DNA from: Ligustrum vulgare
Lineage: Eukaryota > Streptophyta > Magnoliopsida > Lamiales > Oleaceae
Length of the DNA: 64,000 nt
Direction: 5' to 3'
Assembly (NCBI GenBank): GCA_963555705.1
Contig: OY743177.1
Coordinates: 54,258,096 to 54,322,095, forward strand
The position numbers and the translations under genes were made by a program. Below are positions 18,736-28,463 of this stretch, one piece after another; the stretch's first letter is position 1, and each line of letters begins with the position of its first letter. The notes below the pieces were generated by a model, which ran no database searches, was not told where the DNA came from, and worked only from the letters and a program-made list of their open reading frames with translations.

Positions 18736-21700
18736 ATGCTAGGTTTTAACGAGCCTGAACTATTACCAATAGATCCTGAAATAGAGAGAACCTTTAGACA
18801 ACGTAGAAGAGAACAAAGAGAAAATAGGGATATGACAAATAATCAAAATCAAAATCAATTGCCACTTGCTCCTCATGAGCAAGAAGTGCAAATTCAACCA
18901 GGAGCAGTTCACGATAATGCTCAAGCGCTGGTTGGGGATTATGTAAATCCCGCGCATGCCCCTGTACAACAAACTATTGTTTATCCACCATTCGGGCAGG
19001 CAAATCACCACCTTAGACCTGATGTCATAAACTTATTTCAAAATCATCAAGACATCAAGTTCTTTGGTAAGGCGACTGAAAATCCGCATGAGCACATTCA
19101 AGCCTTTTTAATGCTATGCGATGTAATCAGTCACGAAGGGATGTCAGCAGACGCTTTTCGAATGCGTTTGTTTCCCCATACTTTAAAAGATAATGCTAGG
19201 GAATGGCTACGCTCATTAGCTCCTGGAAGCATTGTATCTTGGAATGATATGGTGCAAAAATTCACCATGAAATTTTTCCCTCCATCTCGAGTTCTCCAAA
19301 TCAGAAATGAAGTTCACACTTTCAAACAACGAGACCTTGAGAGTTACCCTGAGTCATGGACGAGATTCAAGGACTATTTTAAAAAGTGTCCAAATTTGGA
19401 CATACCAAAAAATGCTCAGGTTTACATCTTTTATTTAGGATTGCATCCTGAATACCGCAATATGCTTGATGCTTCGGCAGGGGGATCAGTAATGAGATTA
19501 GATATTGACCGAGCACATGAACTATATGAGAGAATTGCGGAGAACCAGGCGATGTGGCCTACTGAAAGGGAAATTCCAAGAAAAGTATCTGGTGTCCACA
19601 ATGTCGATGCAGTTACGCAATTGGCAGCCCAAATGGAAGTGATTTCAAAAAAGCTGGACAATTTAAATCGACCTGTGAACATGGTGCAACAACCAACACC
19701 AATTTGCGAAGGATGCGGGGCAGATCATGTTACAGCTAGCTGTCCTTTAGCCTCAACACATGGAATGCAATGCGAGAATGTCAACTATGCCCAGAATTTT
19801 CAGAAGTATCAAAATAACCCCTATTCCAATACTTATAATCCAGGGTGGAGAAATCATCCAAATTTCTCTTGGTCTAACAATCAAAGTCAAAGTCATGAAG
19901 GAAATTTTCAAACAAAACCACCAGGTTTTCAACCTCAACAACAACAGCAACCAAAGAAGCCGTCGTTGGAAGACATGTTTGCACAGTACATGGCAAAGAC
20001 TGAACAAGTTTTTCAAAACCAACAGGCAGCTATAAAAAATTTGGAAAATCAAATGGGACAGATGGCTGTAGCATTAACAAGCAGAAATCAAGGAACTCTA
20101 CCAAGCAACACAGAGAAAAATCCTAAGGAACAGGTACAAGCTATTACCACTAGAAGTGGTATACAACTGCCTGAAATAACTGTTAAGAGACCACCAATTG
20201 CCACAGAGAAGGTACCTAATACTGAAAAGGAACAAGTGGACCGATTCGACGACTCAATAAAAGGAAATCAAGAAGAAGCTTCAGAAGTTCCACAAGTTAA
20301 AGCAACTGTTCCTGTAAAGGCATATGTACCTCCTATTCCATTCCCACAAAGGTTGCAAAGACACAAGCTTGATAAACAATTTGCAAAATTTTTGGAGGTG
20401 TTCAAGAAATTGCACATCAACATACCATTTGCAGATGCCTTGGTACAAATGTCCAGCTATGCTAAGTTTATGAAGGACATATTCTCAAACAAGAGAAGGC
20501 TGGAGGAGAATGAAACTGTGATGTTGACTGAGGATTGCAGTGCTAGACTATTACACAAGTTACCACCAAAATTGAAAGACCCTGGGAGTTTCATTATTCC
20601 CTGCAATATTGGTAACAAGTTTGTGGATGATGCACTTTGTGATTTAGGCGCAAGCATTAATTTGATGCCATTGTCTCTTTTCAAGAAGCTTGGTTTGGGG
20701 GAAGCAAAAGCTACTACTATCACCCTACAGCTAGCTGACAGGTCAATCAAACACCCTAGGGGGATAGTGGAAGATATTCTGGTAAAGGTTGATAAATTCA
20801 TTTTTCCAGCAGATTTTGTAATCTTGGACATGGAAGAAGACAGAGACGTCCCCCTCATTTTGGGACGTCCATTTTTAGCCACTGGTAGAGCATTGATTGA
20901 TGTGCAGAAGGGACAATTGATTTTTAGAATCAATGATGAAGAATTAAAAATCAATGTTTTCAACGCAATCAAATTTGGAGATGAAGTCGAATCCTGCTAT
21001 CAAATTGATACAATAGACAAAGTCGTGACAAAGGAGTTCATGCTTGATCACCATCAAGATCCGCTTGAGGCTTGTATGATGTACTCTGGAAAACTTCCAT
21101 GTCCCTCTGAAAAAGTGGAGAAATGCATTCGAGATTTGGAAGTAATTCCCCCATGCATAAAACAACCCATGTTGGAGCTGAGTGAAGGTTCTGAGAAATC
21201 TCTACCATCTATTCAAAAGGCTCCAACACTTGAGTTAAAACAACTTCCACCTCATCTGCGATATGCATTCCTAGGAGAGAAGAACACACTTCCAGTTATC
21301 ATATCTAACTCTCTTTCTGAGAATGAAGAAGATCAATTGCTTAGAGTTCTTCGAGATCACAAAACTGCAATTGGATGGACAATTTCTGACATAAAAGGAA
21401 TTAGTCCTTCCCTTTGCATGCACAAGATTCTAATGGAAGATGAGTTCAAACCATCAATTGAACGACAACGCAGATTGAACCCAAACATGCAGGAGGTTTT
21501 GAAAGCAGAAGTGCTGAAATTGTTGGATGCAGGAATGATTTATCCTATATCTGATAGCCATTGGGTAAGTCCTGTGCATGTAGTTCCCAAAAAGGGAGGA
21601 ATTACAGTGGTCCCAAATGAGAATAATGAGCTCATTCCAACACGCACAGTAACAGGTTGGCGAGTTTACATTGACTATCGCAAGCTCAATAATGCCACTA

Positions 21701-22386
21701 GGAAGGATCATTTTCCCCTTCCTTTCATTGATCAAATGCTGGAAAGACTTGAAGGGCATTCACATTATTGTTTCCTGGATGGGTATTCAGGGTATAATCA
21801 GATTCCCATAGCACCAGAAGATCAGGAGAAAACTACTTTCACTTGTCCTTATGGGGCTTTTACATACAGAAGAATGCCTTTTGGACTATGTAATGCTCCA
21901 GCTACTTTTCAGAGATGTATGACGTCCATCTTCTCTGATATGGTGGGTAAGATCATTGAGGTATTCATGGATGATTTCTCAGTATTTGGGTCTTCATTCA
22001 ATGAATGTTTAAGTCACTTAAAGACAGTGATGCAGAGGTGCGAAGAGACTAACCTAGTGCTCAACTGGGAGAAATGTCACTTTATGGTTCAGGAAGGAAT
22101 TGTTTTAGGACACTTAATTTCAGCAAGAGGAATTGAGGTGGACAAGGCCAAGATACAAGTGATAGAGAAGTTACCTCCACCTAGTACCGTAAAAGGGATC
22201 AGAAGTTTCTTGGGACATGCTTGTTTCTATCGACGTTTCATCAAAGACTTTTCAAAAATAACCAAACCTCTTTGCACACTGTTGGAAAAGGATGTCCCTT
22301 TTAACTTTTCTGAGGATTGTTTGGATGCATTTAATACTTTAAAAGAAAAATTGGTCACGGCTCCAGTGTTATCTTCACCTGATTGA
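18736..22386 (+). pseudogene. Athila gag-protease-reverse transcriptase (first 1216 codons of gag-pol)
   Basis: Gag covers residues ~1-450. A core with HEHIQAFLMLCDVI and DAFRMRLFPHTLKDNAREWL is followed by a zinc knuckle CEGCGADHVTASC near residue 325, a Gln/Asn-rich stretch and a short coiled coil. The AITTRSG motif near residue 470 precedes the protease, whose site CDLGASINLMP lies near residue 635, with VPLILGRPFLATGRALID after it. RT covers ~900-1200: WVSPVHVVPKKGG, YIDYRKLNNATRKDHFPLPF, DGYSGYNQI and VFMDDFSVFG near residue 1077. The start is the first ATG of the open frame, ~150 bp after the primer site. A TGA at 22384-22386 ends it; the same frame continues for another ~1.7 kb. Confidence 0.9.
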
Positions 22387-23136
22387 GGTTATCCATTCGA
22401 ATTAATGTGTGATGCTAGTGACTATGCAATTGGAGCAGTTTTGGGGCAACGAAAGAACAAAATCCTACATGTGATTTATTATGCCAGCAGGACTCTAGAT
22501 GACGCTCAATTAAATTATGCCACCACAGAAAAAGAGCTTTTGGCAGTGGTGTTCGCCTTTGATAAATTCAGATCTTATTTGATTGGATCAAAGGTGATAG
22601 TATACACTGACCATTCAGCACTGAAGTACCTGTTTGAAAAGAAGGATGCAAAACCAAGACTTATCAGATGGATACTTCTATTGCAGGAATTCAATTTGGA
22701 AATTAGGGATAAAAAAGGTTGTGAGAACTTGGTAGCTGATCATTTATCTCGCATGGAGCAGCAAGAAGAAGATCCTACAGGTGAAATCAATGAGATATTT
22801 CCAGATGAAACTCTTTTGAAAATCGAGATAGCACCTTGGTATGCTGATTATGTAAATTATTTGGCAAGTGCTGTGATTCCCCCAGAGTATTCAAGTCAAC
22901 AGAAGAAGAAATTTTTCAGTGATCTTAAGCATTACTTTTGGGATGATCCATTCCTCTATAGAAGAGGCCTAGATCAAATCATACGTCGTTGCGTGCTAGA
23001 AGAAGAACAGGAACAAATTCTAGAACACTATCACTCTGCTCCATACGGGGGTCACTTCGCAGCTACCAAAACAGCAGCTAAAGTCTTACAATCTGGTTTT
23101 TATTGGCCTACACTGTTTAGGGATGCTTATGCCTAA
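22387..23136 (+). pseudogene. Athila RNase H and integrase zinc domain
   Basis: This is in frame with 18736-22386. RNase H shows [47 protein letters not shown] and [10 protein letters not shown]. The integrase zinc region begins with [16 protein letters not shown] and [14 protein letters not shown] at 23134-23136 ends the block. The ligand expected in the next block reads CDKF, so the fourth zinc-binding Cys is replaced by Phe. Confidence 0.88.
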
Positions 23137-24081
23137 GTGAAAAAGTGTGATAAGTTCCAAAGACAAGGGAATATCTCAAGGAAGAATGAGATGCCTTTAA
23201 ACAATATTTTAGAAGTTGAGTTATTTGATGTTTGGGGCATTGACTTCATGGGACCGTTCCCATCTTCATATGGTCAACAATATATTTTGGTGGCTGTAGA
23301 TTATGTATCTAAATGGGTTGAGGTTGTTGCTTTGCCAACAAATGATGGACGAGTTGTGACACAATTCATAAAGAAGAACATTTTCTCAAGGTATGGCACA
23401 CCTCGAGCTATCATTAGTGATGGAGGAAAACACTTTTGCAACCACCAATTCTCAGCATTGTTAGCTAAATATGGAGTCAAACATCGAGTTGCAACACCTT
23501 ATCATCCTCAGACAAGTGGACAGGTTGAAATTTCCAATAGAGAGCTAAAAAAAATTCTTGAGGCAACAGTTAATACATCACGCACTGATTGGTCAAAGAA
23601 GATGGATGATGCATTATGGGCATATCGCACTGCCTTCAAGACACCAATTGGGATGTCCCCTTATCGGTTAGTCTTTGGAAAAGCATGTCACTTGCTAGTA
23701 GAGCTTGAGCATAAAGCATATTGGGCAACACATTTGCTGAATTTTGATATGAAGTCAGCTGGAAAGAAGAGAATCCTACAACTAAATGAGCTTGACGAAT
23801 TTAGATTGGGGGCATATGAGAATGCCAAGTTGTATAAGGAAAAGACAAAAAAGTGGCACGATAAGCATATCAAAGAAAAAGAGTTTGTGGTTGGTCAACA
23901 AGTTTTGATGTTCAATTCTCGCCTCAAGCTCTTTCTAGGGAAGTTAAAATCCAGATGGTCAGGTCCATACACAGTTGTGGCTGTTTATCCTTATGGGACA
24001 GTGTAGGTTGTTTCACAAGATCATTTGAGACGATTCAAGATTAATGGCCAGAGGTTGAAAGCTTATCGGGGGGGGGGGTGA
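23137..24081 (+). pseudogene. Athila integrase core and C-terminus
   Basis: Same frame again. The catalytic triad is visible as Asp in WGIDFMGPF, Asp in [10 protein letters not shown] and Glu in [33 protein letters not shown] is the usual Athila segment, and [11 protein letters not shown] marks the C-terminal SH3-like region. A TAG at 24004-24006 interrupts a tail that then runs to the natural stop at 24079-24081, just after an 11-G run (24068-24078). Counting all three blocks, the frame is 1782 codons with three stops and no indel. Confidence 0.88.
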
Positions 24082-24167
24082 TTACTCCAATGAGAAGACA
24101 ATCCTACCACTTGAAAATCCAAATGAAGAGTAGCCAAAATATCATAGTCAAGCTAATGACTATAAAC

Positions 24168-24193
24168 AAGCGCTTGTTGGGAGTCAACCCAAT
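24168..24193 (+). other. Post-ORF conserved hairpin with AAGCGCTT palindrome (Athila)
   Basis: About 90 bp after the pol stop, AAGCGCTT (24168-24175) is followed by the stem GTTGGG (24176-24181), loop AGTCAA, CCCAAT (24188-24193), counting one G-U pair. N1 has the same layout with AATGGG and CCCATT; the outer two pairs differ but still pair. Confidence 0.65.
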
Positions 24194-24446
24194 TTTCTTT
24201 TATTTATTCAGCTTTATATGCATTAGTTTGATTTATTTATTTGTTTGTTTGTTTGATTTATTTATTTTTACATCTTCATCCAATAACACTTCTAATGCCT
24301 GAATTTCATTTTTGCCTTGATAGGACTGATTCTGCAACAGGAAGATGATCAGGGAACTTTGGGAATGCATATCTCCATCACATTCAGATTGACCAGGGAA
24401 GTCCTTTAACCTCTCCTAGTTATACTTTTTATATACTTGATCTGAC

Positions 24447-24483
24447 ACATTGAGGACAATGTATATTTTAAGTTTGGGGGTGG
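24447..24483 (+). other. Internal hairpin plus polypurine-like motif (Athila)
   Basis: ACATTG-AGGA-CAATGT (24447-24462) is followed by AAGTTTGGGGGTG (24470-24482). The same pair occurs in N1 (3025-3060). Another AGTTTGGGGGTGG lies at about 24839-24851. These copies of the polypurine motif are far from any LTR. Confidence 0.6.
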
Positions 24484-25004
24484 GTAGTCCATTTTTCTGC
24501 TAAGGTTTTCTTTTTTATTCAGCATGTATCCAAAAAAAAAAAAAATTGAAAAACTTGTTGACATGTATATTGCCTAGGATATAGTATGGATCAAATTTTG
24601 CTTTGGTTTGAATTTTGAACAGCATGAAAACAAGAATTTTATGAACTAGTTACTACTTGCTAGATTTCATCTTCACGCGCACATAGCCATTGTTGGATTA
24701 TTACTTGTCTAGGGATTTGTTTAATACATGTGGGGACAATTTATGCAATTTGAACTTAGGAATGACTGGATAATCCCTAAACTTAGATGATGAGACATCC
24801 CAACCTTTAAAACTTAGAAACTAAACTTGCTCAAGAGCAGTTTGGGGGTGGAAAGAAGTGGTGAAGGTAGGTTTGAACTTTTAAGGGTCTGTAGTTCCTG
24901 AAATGTGTCATTGGTTGAAGAGGTCTTGGTCAACAAGTGTAAACCATTGCCGGCATAAAAACAGAAAAATGCTGAAGGTCTTATTCTACTCTTCAAATGC
25001 CTTT

Positions 25005-25111
25005 TTGACTCGAGTAATTAAGTCCGAGGGGTCTTTCAAACCTGGTGCACTAAAGTCGTCTGGCTTGGGAGCCACCGACCTAAAGCTCGCTACAGGGGTC
25101 AATTAGAAAGC
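25005..25111 (+). repeat. Conserved Athila 3' module, copy 1
   Basis: A direct repeat of 25178-25275, nearly identical over ~95 bp. It contains ACTCGAGTAATTAAGTC, CAAACCTGGTGCAC, a short TGGCT-TGGG-AGCCA hairpin, CCGACCTAAAGCTCGC and TACAGGGGTCAATTAG. The ~45 bp before it (ending CTTCAAATGCC) is also nearly identical to N2. Confidence 0.8.
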
Positions 25112-25177
25112 AAGTACGGAGAGTGGACTTACACATAAGACAATAAAACATCTTTAACTTTTTGATGTTGACTATGT

Positions 25178-25275
25178 GACTCGAGTAATTAAGTCTGAGG
25201 GGTCTTTCAAACCTGGTGCCCTAAAGTTGTCTGGCTTGGGAGCCACCGACCTAAAGCTCGCTACAGGGGTCACAT
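25178..25275 (+). repeat. Conserved Athila 3' module, copy 2
   Basis: Second copy of the module at 25005, ~173 bp downstream in the same orientation. The CTCGCTACAGGGGTCA block is exact; the trailing AATTAGAAAG block has drifted to CATAGAACG. No coding potential. Confidence 0.8.
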
Positions 25276-25350
25276 AGAACGCAAATGAGAAAAGTATTGC
25301 ACAAAGATGGTAAAAGACATGGATATAAAAAGAAAAAGTCATCCAAAAAA

Positions 25351-25368
25351 TATATATATATATATATA
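25351..25368. repeat. (TA)9 microsatellite
   Basis: Eighteen bases of alternating T and A inside the Athila 3' non-coding region. Simple repeat; no further meaning is claimed. Confidence 0.9.
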
Positions 25369-25867
25369 AATTGTTTGGTATAAGCTTGTTGATTGAGACT
25401 TTGATACTAAAGGCGTGGATTAGGGAACCGCTTACCATTGATTGTTTGGGCAGACTTAGCTAATTCTGACCACTTGGTGTGGAAAAATGCAAATTTTTGA
25501 TGTTTAGAAACCACATGAATAGAAGAAACCTTGGGATTCGAGAGAAAAGCAGTAAGTTGTGATCATCCATGAGTGATGCAAGGAAAATCATTAGATAAAT
25601 AGGGTTGACCACATGGGTTTTGGGCTTGATATTGCATAATGAGCTACACAGTTTTAAGTATATCTTTGCATGAGTAGGAGTTTGACGTTGGCTATTCACA
25701 CACACACTTGAAAATCTGGCATGGGATAACTAGAATTATTTTGCTATATTGTTCATAACTCTTGCTGAAGTGCAAATTGATCTGGATTATTGAGGCATAT
25801 GGTATACATGTTGACACATAAAAAATTATTTGTTCTTTGCTATTTTGATTCATTAGTTTTATTCTAT

Positions 25868-25904
25868 CTTATTCGAGGACGAACAAGAGTTTAAGTTTGG
25901 GGGG
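25868..25904 (+). other. Athila pre-PPT hairpin and polypurine tract
   Basis: CTTATTCG (25868-25875), loop AGGA, CGAACAAG (25880-25887) form an 8-position stem with one mismatch. AAGTTTGGGGGG follows at 25893-25904 as the polypurine tract. The LTR that should come next is missing; Tat gag sequence starts at about 25909. Confidence 0.75.
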
Positions 25905-25908
25905 TTTT

Positions 25909-26863
25909 ACCGAAAGACCAAATAATTGTTAGTCGTATGAGACCATGCATTATGCCATTTACAGTATTTTTTACCCTTAGTTCGTTCAGGGTTTGGCAAC
26001 TTATGTTTATTGCTCAACTTGATTTGCTTATCCTTATATAACTTGTCGAATACAAGGTCAGCCTTACTAACGTCGAACGAAAATATCTTAGCCTTCTTAT
26101 TTTTCTCTTCTACAGGCTTATTTTTTATTATCGCACCGGATTTTGCTGCCAATGGACAAGCATATGGGTCTCCTTTTACTAGCTCGGCCAAGCATACTTC
26201 GGTCTGGTCGACATATCCGTCACCTACAGTGTGTATGTCGAAATTTGGGCCTCTATAAAAAGTCCATTTACTAGAATTTTTCATTTGCTCTTCTTCTCTC
26301 AGCAAACGCTCATATCGTATTACATTAGCGCTCAACTGAAATAGGTCAGGGAACTTCCTATCCTGGAATTTCTTCTTGAGGTCAAAACTCAAGCAACTCT
26401 AAGCGATTCTAACGAATTCTTTTTCCGGCAGGGGTACAAAGCATTTACTCCTGGCCGTTTTGAGTCTTTGGAGAAAGCTTTCGGCCCACTCAGTGGACAT
26501 TTTCCTTAGATTGGCCAAATTGGTCAGAGTTACCTTAGATTCCGTTTTATAGAACTGGGCATGGAACAGTTGTTCTAATTGTTGCCACGTTTGCACAGAA
26601 TTCGCTGGCAAGTTAATGGACCAAGAGAAAGCCATCCCTGTTAAGGAACTTGGGAAAAGTCTTATCTTATGATAATCGGTCACCTCTCCACACTGCAATG
26701 TGAATCGCCCTATGTGTTCTAGCTTGGAAACCTCCCCCAAACCAGTGAATAAAGAGAATTCTGGCACCTTGTAACCCCTAGGCCAGGGATAAGCTTGGTC
26801 TCCCCAATCTGGGTATGGCTTAGTGTAAGTCGGCCTAACAAAAGGACGCATCCCCACTGCCAT
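25909..26863 (-). pseudogene. Tat gag core and zinc-knuckle region
   Basis: The minus strand reads a PWPRGYKVPEFSLFTGLGE segment, then HIGRFTLQCGEVTDYHKIRL and TWQQLEQLFHAQFYKT, the capsid-like retrotransposon gag domain, and then FVRIA. A stop (26399-26401) intervenes and the frame continues with DLKKKFQDRKFPDLFQL. The C-terminal KYCKWHNAWSHTTNNYLVF is the modified zinc-knuckle-like block of Tat gag. The sequence then meets the Athila insertion, and the rest of gag is at 16914 and below. Confidence 0.82.
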
Positions 26864-27276
26864 TTGGTCTCACACCATCTCAACGACTTGATCCCTCAAT
26901 AAAGCATTGGGATCGTAAGGGAATCATATAGGTTGATTTCCCGCTGGTGGTGCTTGTGGCCTGACGTTTGGCAAATGATTTGGTAAAGGATTCGAAGCGT
27001 AATTACCATTGGCAAAGTTGCCATTATTCGGCCCAATGTGATTACTGCTCCCTCCATCGTAAAGATGTGGAACATTTTGTCCATTGTTTTGGAAATTATT
27101 CCGAGTTACTGGGTCGCTCCCCGAGTTCGGAACTGGGTCACCCCCCAAATTCGGAGTTGGGTTTCCCCCGAAATTTGGAGTTAGGTTACCCCCCAAGTTT
27201 GGCACTGGAGTACCCCCCCCCCCCCACGTTTGAAGTTGGATTACCCCCCAAGTTAGGCACTGGAGTACCCCCCCCA
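26864..27276 (-). pseudogene. Tat gag N-terminal linker (right part)
   Basis: This stretch is in frame with the gag core and rich in Asn, Pro and Gly (NNFQNNGQNVPHL, PNNGNFANGNYASNPLP). Stops lie near 26872 and 26924. Its far end is made of octapeptide repeats (27109-27276) interrupted by the CRM element at 27277. Confidence 0.7.
27109..27276 (-). repeat. 24-bp minisatellite in Tat gag (octapeptide repeats), continues at 34154-34222
   Basis: Units of 24 bp (for example TGGGTCACCCCCCAAATTCG plus four more bases) repeat about seven times here and three more times beyond the CRM insertion. On the minus strand each unit encodes an octapeptide like TPNFGGNP or VPNLGGDP. Units differ mainly in the length of the C run, which reaches 13 C at 27213-27225. 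The CRM target duplication CCCCA falls inside a unit. Confidence 0.8.
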
Positions 27277-28104
27277 TGATGCAAACATTGTAGCAATTGT
27301 AGCTACGCAACCCACAAATTATTGGAATCGACCCAAGAACGCCAATAAACCACGATTTAGATATTGATTCAAATTAATTGAATCAAGCAACCAACACAAT
27401 CAATTGATATGTTGACCTCTTGATCACAATGAAGATAAATCTCACCCAAGATTTGAACAAACAAGAATTAACTCGCAAGTTCGGATTTTATTCAATAAAG
27501 AATAAGAATGTGAAAGCAATTTGCCTCTCAATTAATATATCAAAGTTGGTTGTTGAATAATGAAAATTACATCCCTATAAATAGGGTCAAAACTAGGTTT
27601 AAGAGTTCTAATTAAATAAGGAAACAAATAACTAAAATTAAGGAAATAATTAAAACCTAAAATTCACGCGTATAGGGTTTACGGCCGTGATATATTTTAT
27701 TACGGCCGTAAGCCAAAAAACAATTCAAATTCTGATTTTGTGCAGTGACTCCTTTACGGCCGTGACCCTTAACTCTTACGGCCGTAATGCTTTGTTTTTC
27801 GAATTATCAACTTTAACAGTGAGCTGGTTACGGCCGTGAGGAATTACTTGTTACGGCCGTAACATTGAATTTTCTTTAATTTTCTTCGACGGCTTGAATG
27901 AGGTTGATCCACTCGTCGTTTTGACTCGGCCCCAACATGGAACTTGCTTCTTTCGATGACACGAACATTGTTTTGGCCATTGTTTCTTGAACTAACTTGT
28001 CCATTGCTTCCTTGGCCCTCTTTGTCTGTAATCGAGTCATCGGCCCTCCTCGGATCTCCAACGGATCTTTGTGCGGGCTTGTATCCGTGGTCTGGATCAC
28101 ATCA
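27277..28104 (-). repeat. CRM 3' LTR (left copy)
   Basis: 828 bp. It is ~50 bp shorter than the partner because one block between two TTACGG repeats is missing near 27680. It contains at least six copies of the TTACGGCCGT motif (27678-27861), and on the minus strand the end of pol, stopping at 27876. Confidence 0.92.
27678..27861. repeat. Array of TTACGGCCGTAA-type palindromes in the CRM LTR
   Basis: Six copies of TTACGGCCGT(A/G)A lie in ~185 bp, for instance the perfect 12-bp palindrome at 27700-27711. The partner LTR has the array at about 33676-33911 with more units, some mutated. The CRM-like solo LTR at 59828-60678 has its own array (59958-60177). All are embedded in AT-rich sequence. 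Confidence 0.85.
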
Positions 28105-28463
28105 TCCCCTCCCTCTTCGAAAGGATTCGACCTCGAATCTGTACCTGCATCAAACGGAGATAGATCAGAAACATTAAATGACGCCGAGACATTATACTCA
28201 CCAGGAAGATCGAGTTTATAGGCATTGTTGTTGATCCTTTCGATCACTTGGAATGGGCCATCTCCTCGCGGTTGTAACTTTGACTTGCGTTGTTCTGTAA
28301 ACCACTCCTTTCTCAAATATACCCAAACCCAATCACCGGGTTCAAAAATGATGCCCTTTCTTACTTTGTTAGCCTGCGAAGCATAATGTTCATTTTTCTT
28401 TTCAATCGCCAACCTCACCTTGTCGTGGAGTGCTTTAACCATCTCAGCCTTTTTTCTTGCCAT
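27876..28463 (-). CDS. CRM integrase C-terminal region
   Basis: Open frame of 195 codons, shifted by one base from the integrase core at an A run near 28450-28456. It begins in [20 protein letters not shown], has the [16 protein letters not shown] segment, [20 protein letters not shown] and [10 protein letters not shown], and ends with [19 protein letters not shown] and a short tail. The GPMTR block resembles the C-terminal motif proposed to target CRM elements to centromeric chromatin; that role is known for the family, not shown here. About 75 codons are encoded by the 3' LTR itself. Confidence 0.8.
   Translation of the reverse strand: MARKKAEMVKALHDKVRLAIEKKNEHYASQANKVRKGIIFEPGDWVWVYLRKEWFTEQRKSKLQPRGDGPFQVIERINNNAYKLDLPGEYNVSASFNVSDLSPFDAGTDSRSNPFEEGGDDVIQTTDTSPHKDPLEIRGGPMTRLQTKRAKEAMDKLVQETMAKTMFVSSKEASSMLGPSQNDEWINLIQAVEEN
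28105..28117 (-). other. CRM polypurine tract
   Basis: The minus strand reads AAGAGGGAGGGGA immediately before the LTR start TGATGTGATCC. Because the coding frame runs through this point, the tract is also coding (within the integrase tail). Confidence 0.8.

Larger units (their letters stand above)
16915..25908 (+). mobile_element. Athila-lineage Ty3/gypsy element lacking its 3' LTR
   Basis: The 5' LTR (16915-18558) is followed by a tRNA-Asp-type primer site, a single-frame gag-pol (18736-24081), a ~1.8-kb non-coding region and a polypurine tract (25893-25904). The RT reads MPFGLCNAPATFQRCM and VFMDDFSVFG, diagnostic of Athila. After the polypurine tract the sequence passes within a few bases into Tat gag (CCGAAAGACC), so the 3' LTR and right target duplication are missing. 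On the left the LTR abuts Tat gag at 16914. There is no env-like ORF. gag-pol has three stops and no frameshift. Confidence 0.9.

Noticed and set aside
24082..25867. Possible env-like ORF after Athila pol
   Set aside because: No ORF longer than ~90 codons with a signal peptide or membrane segment; the region is explained by conserved non-coding motifs.
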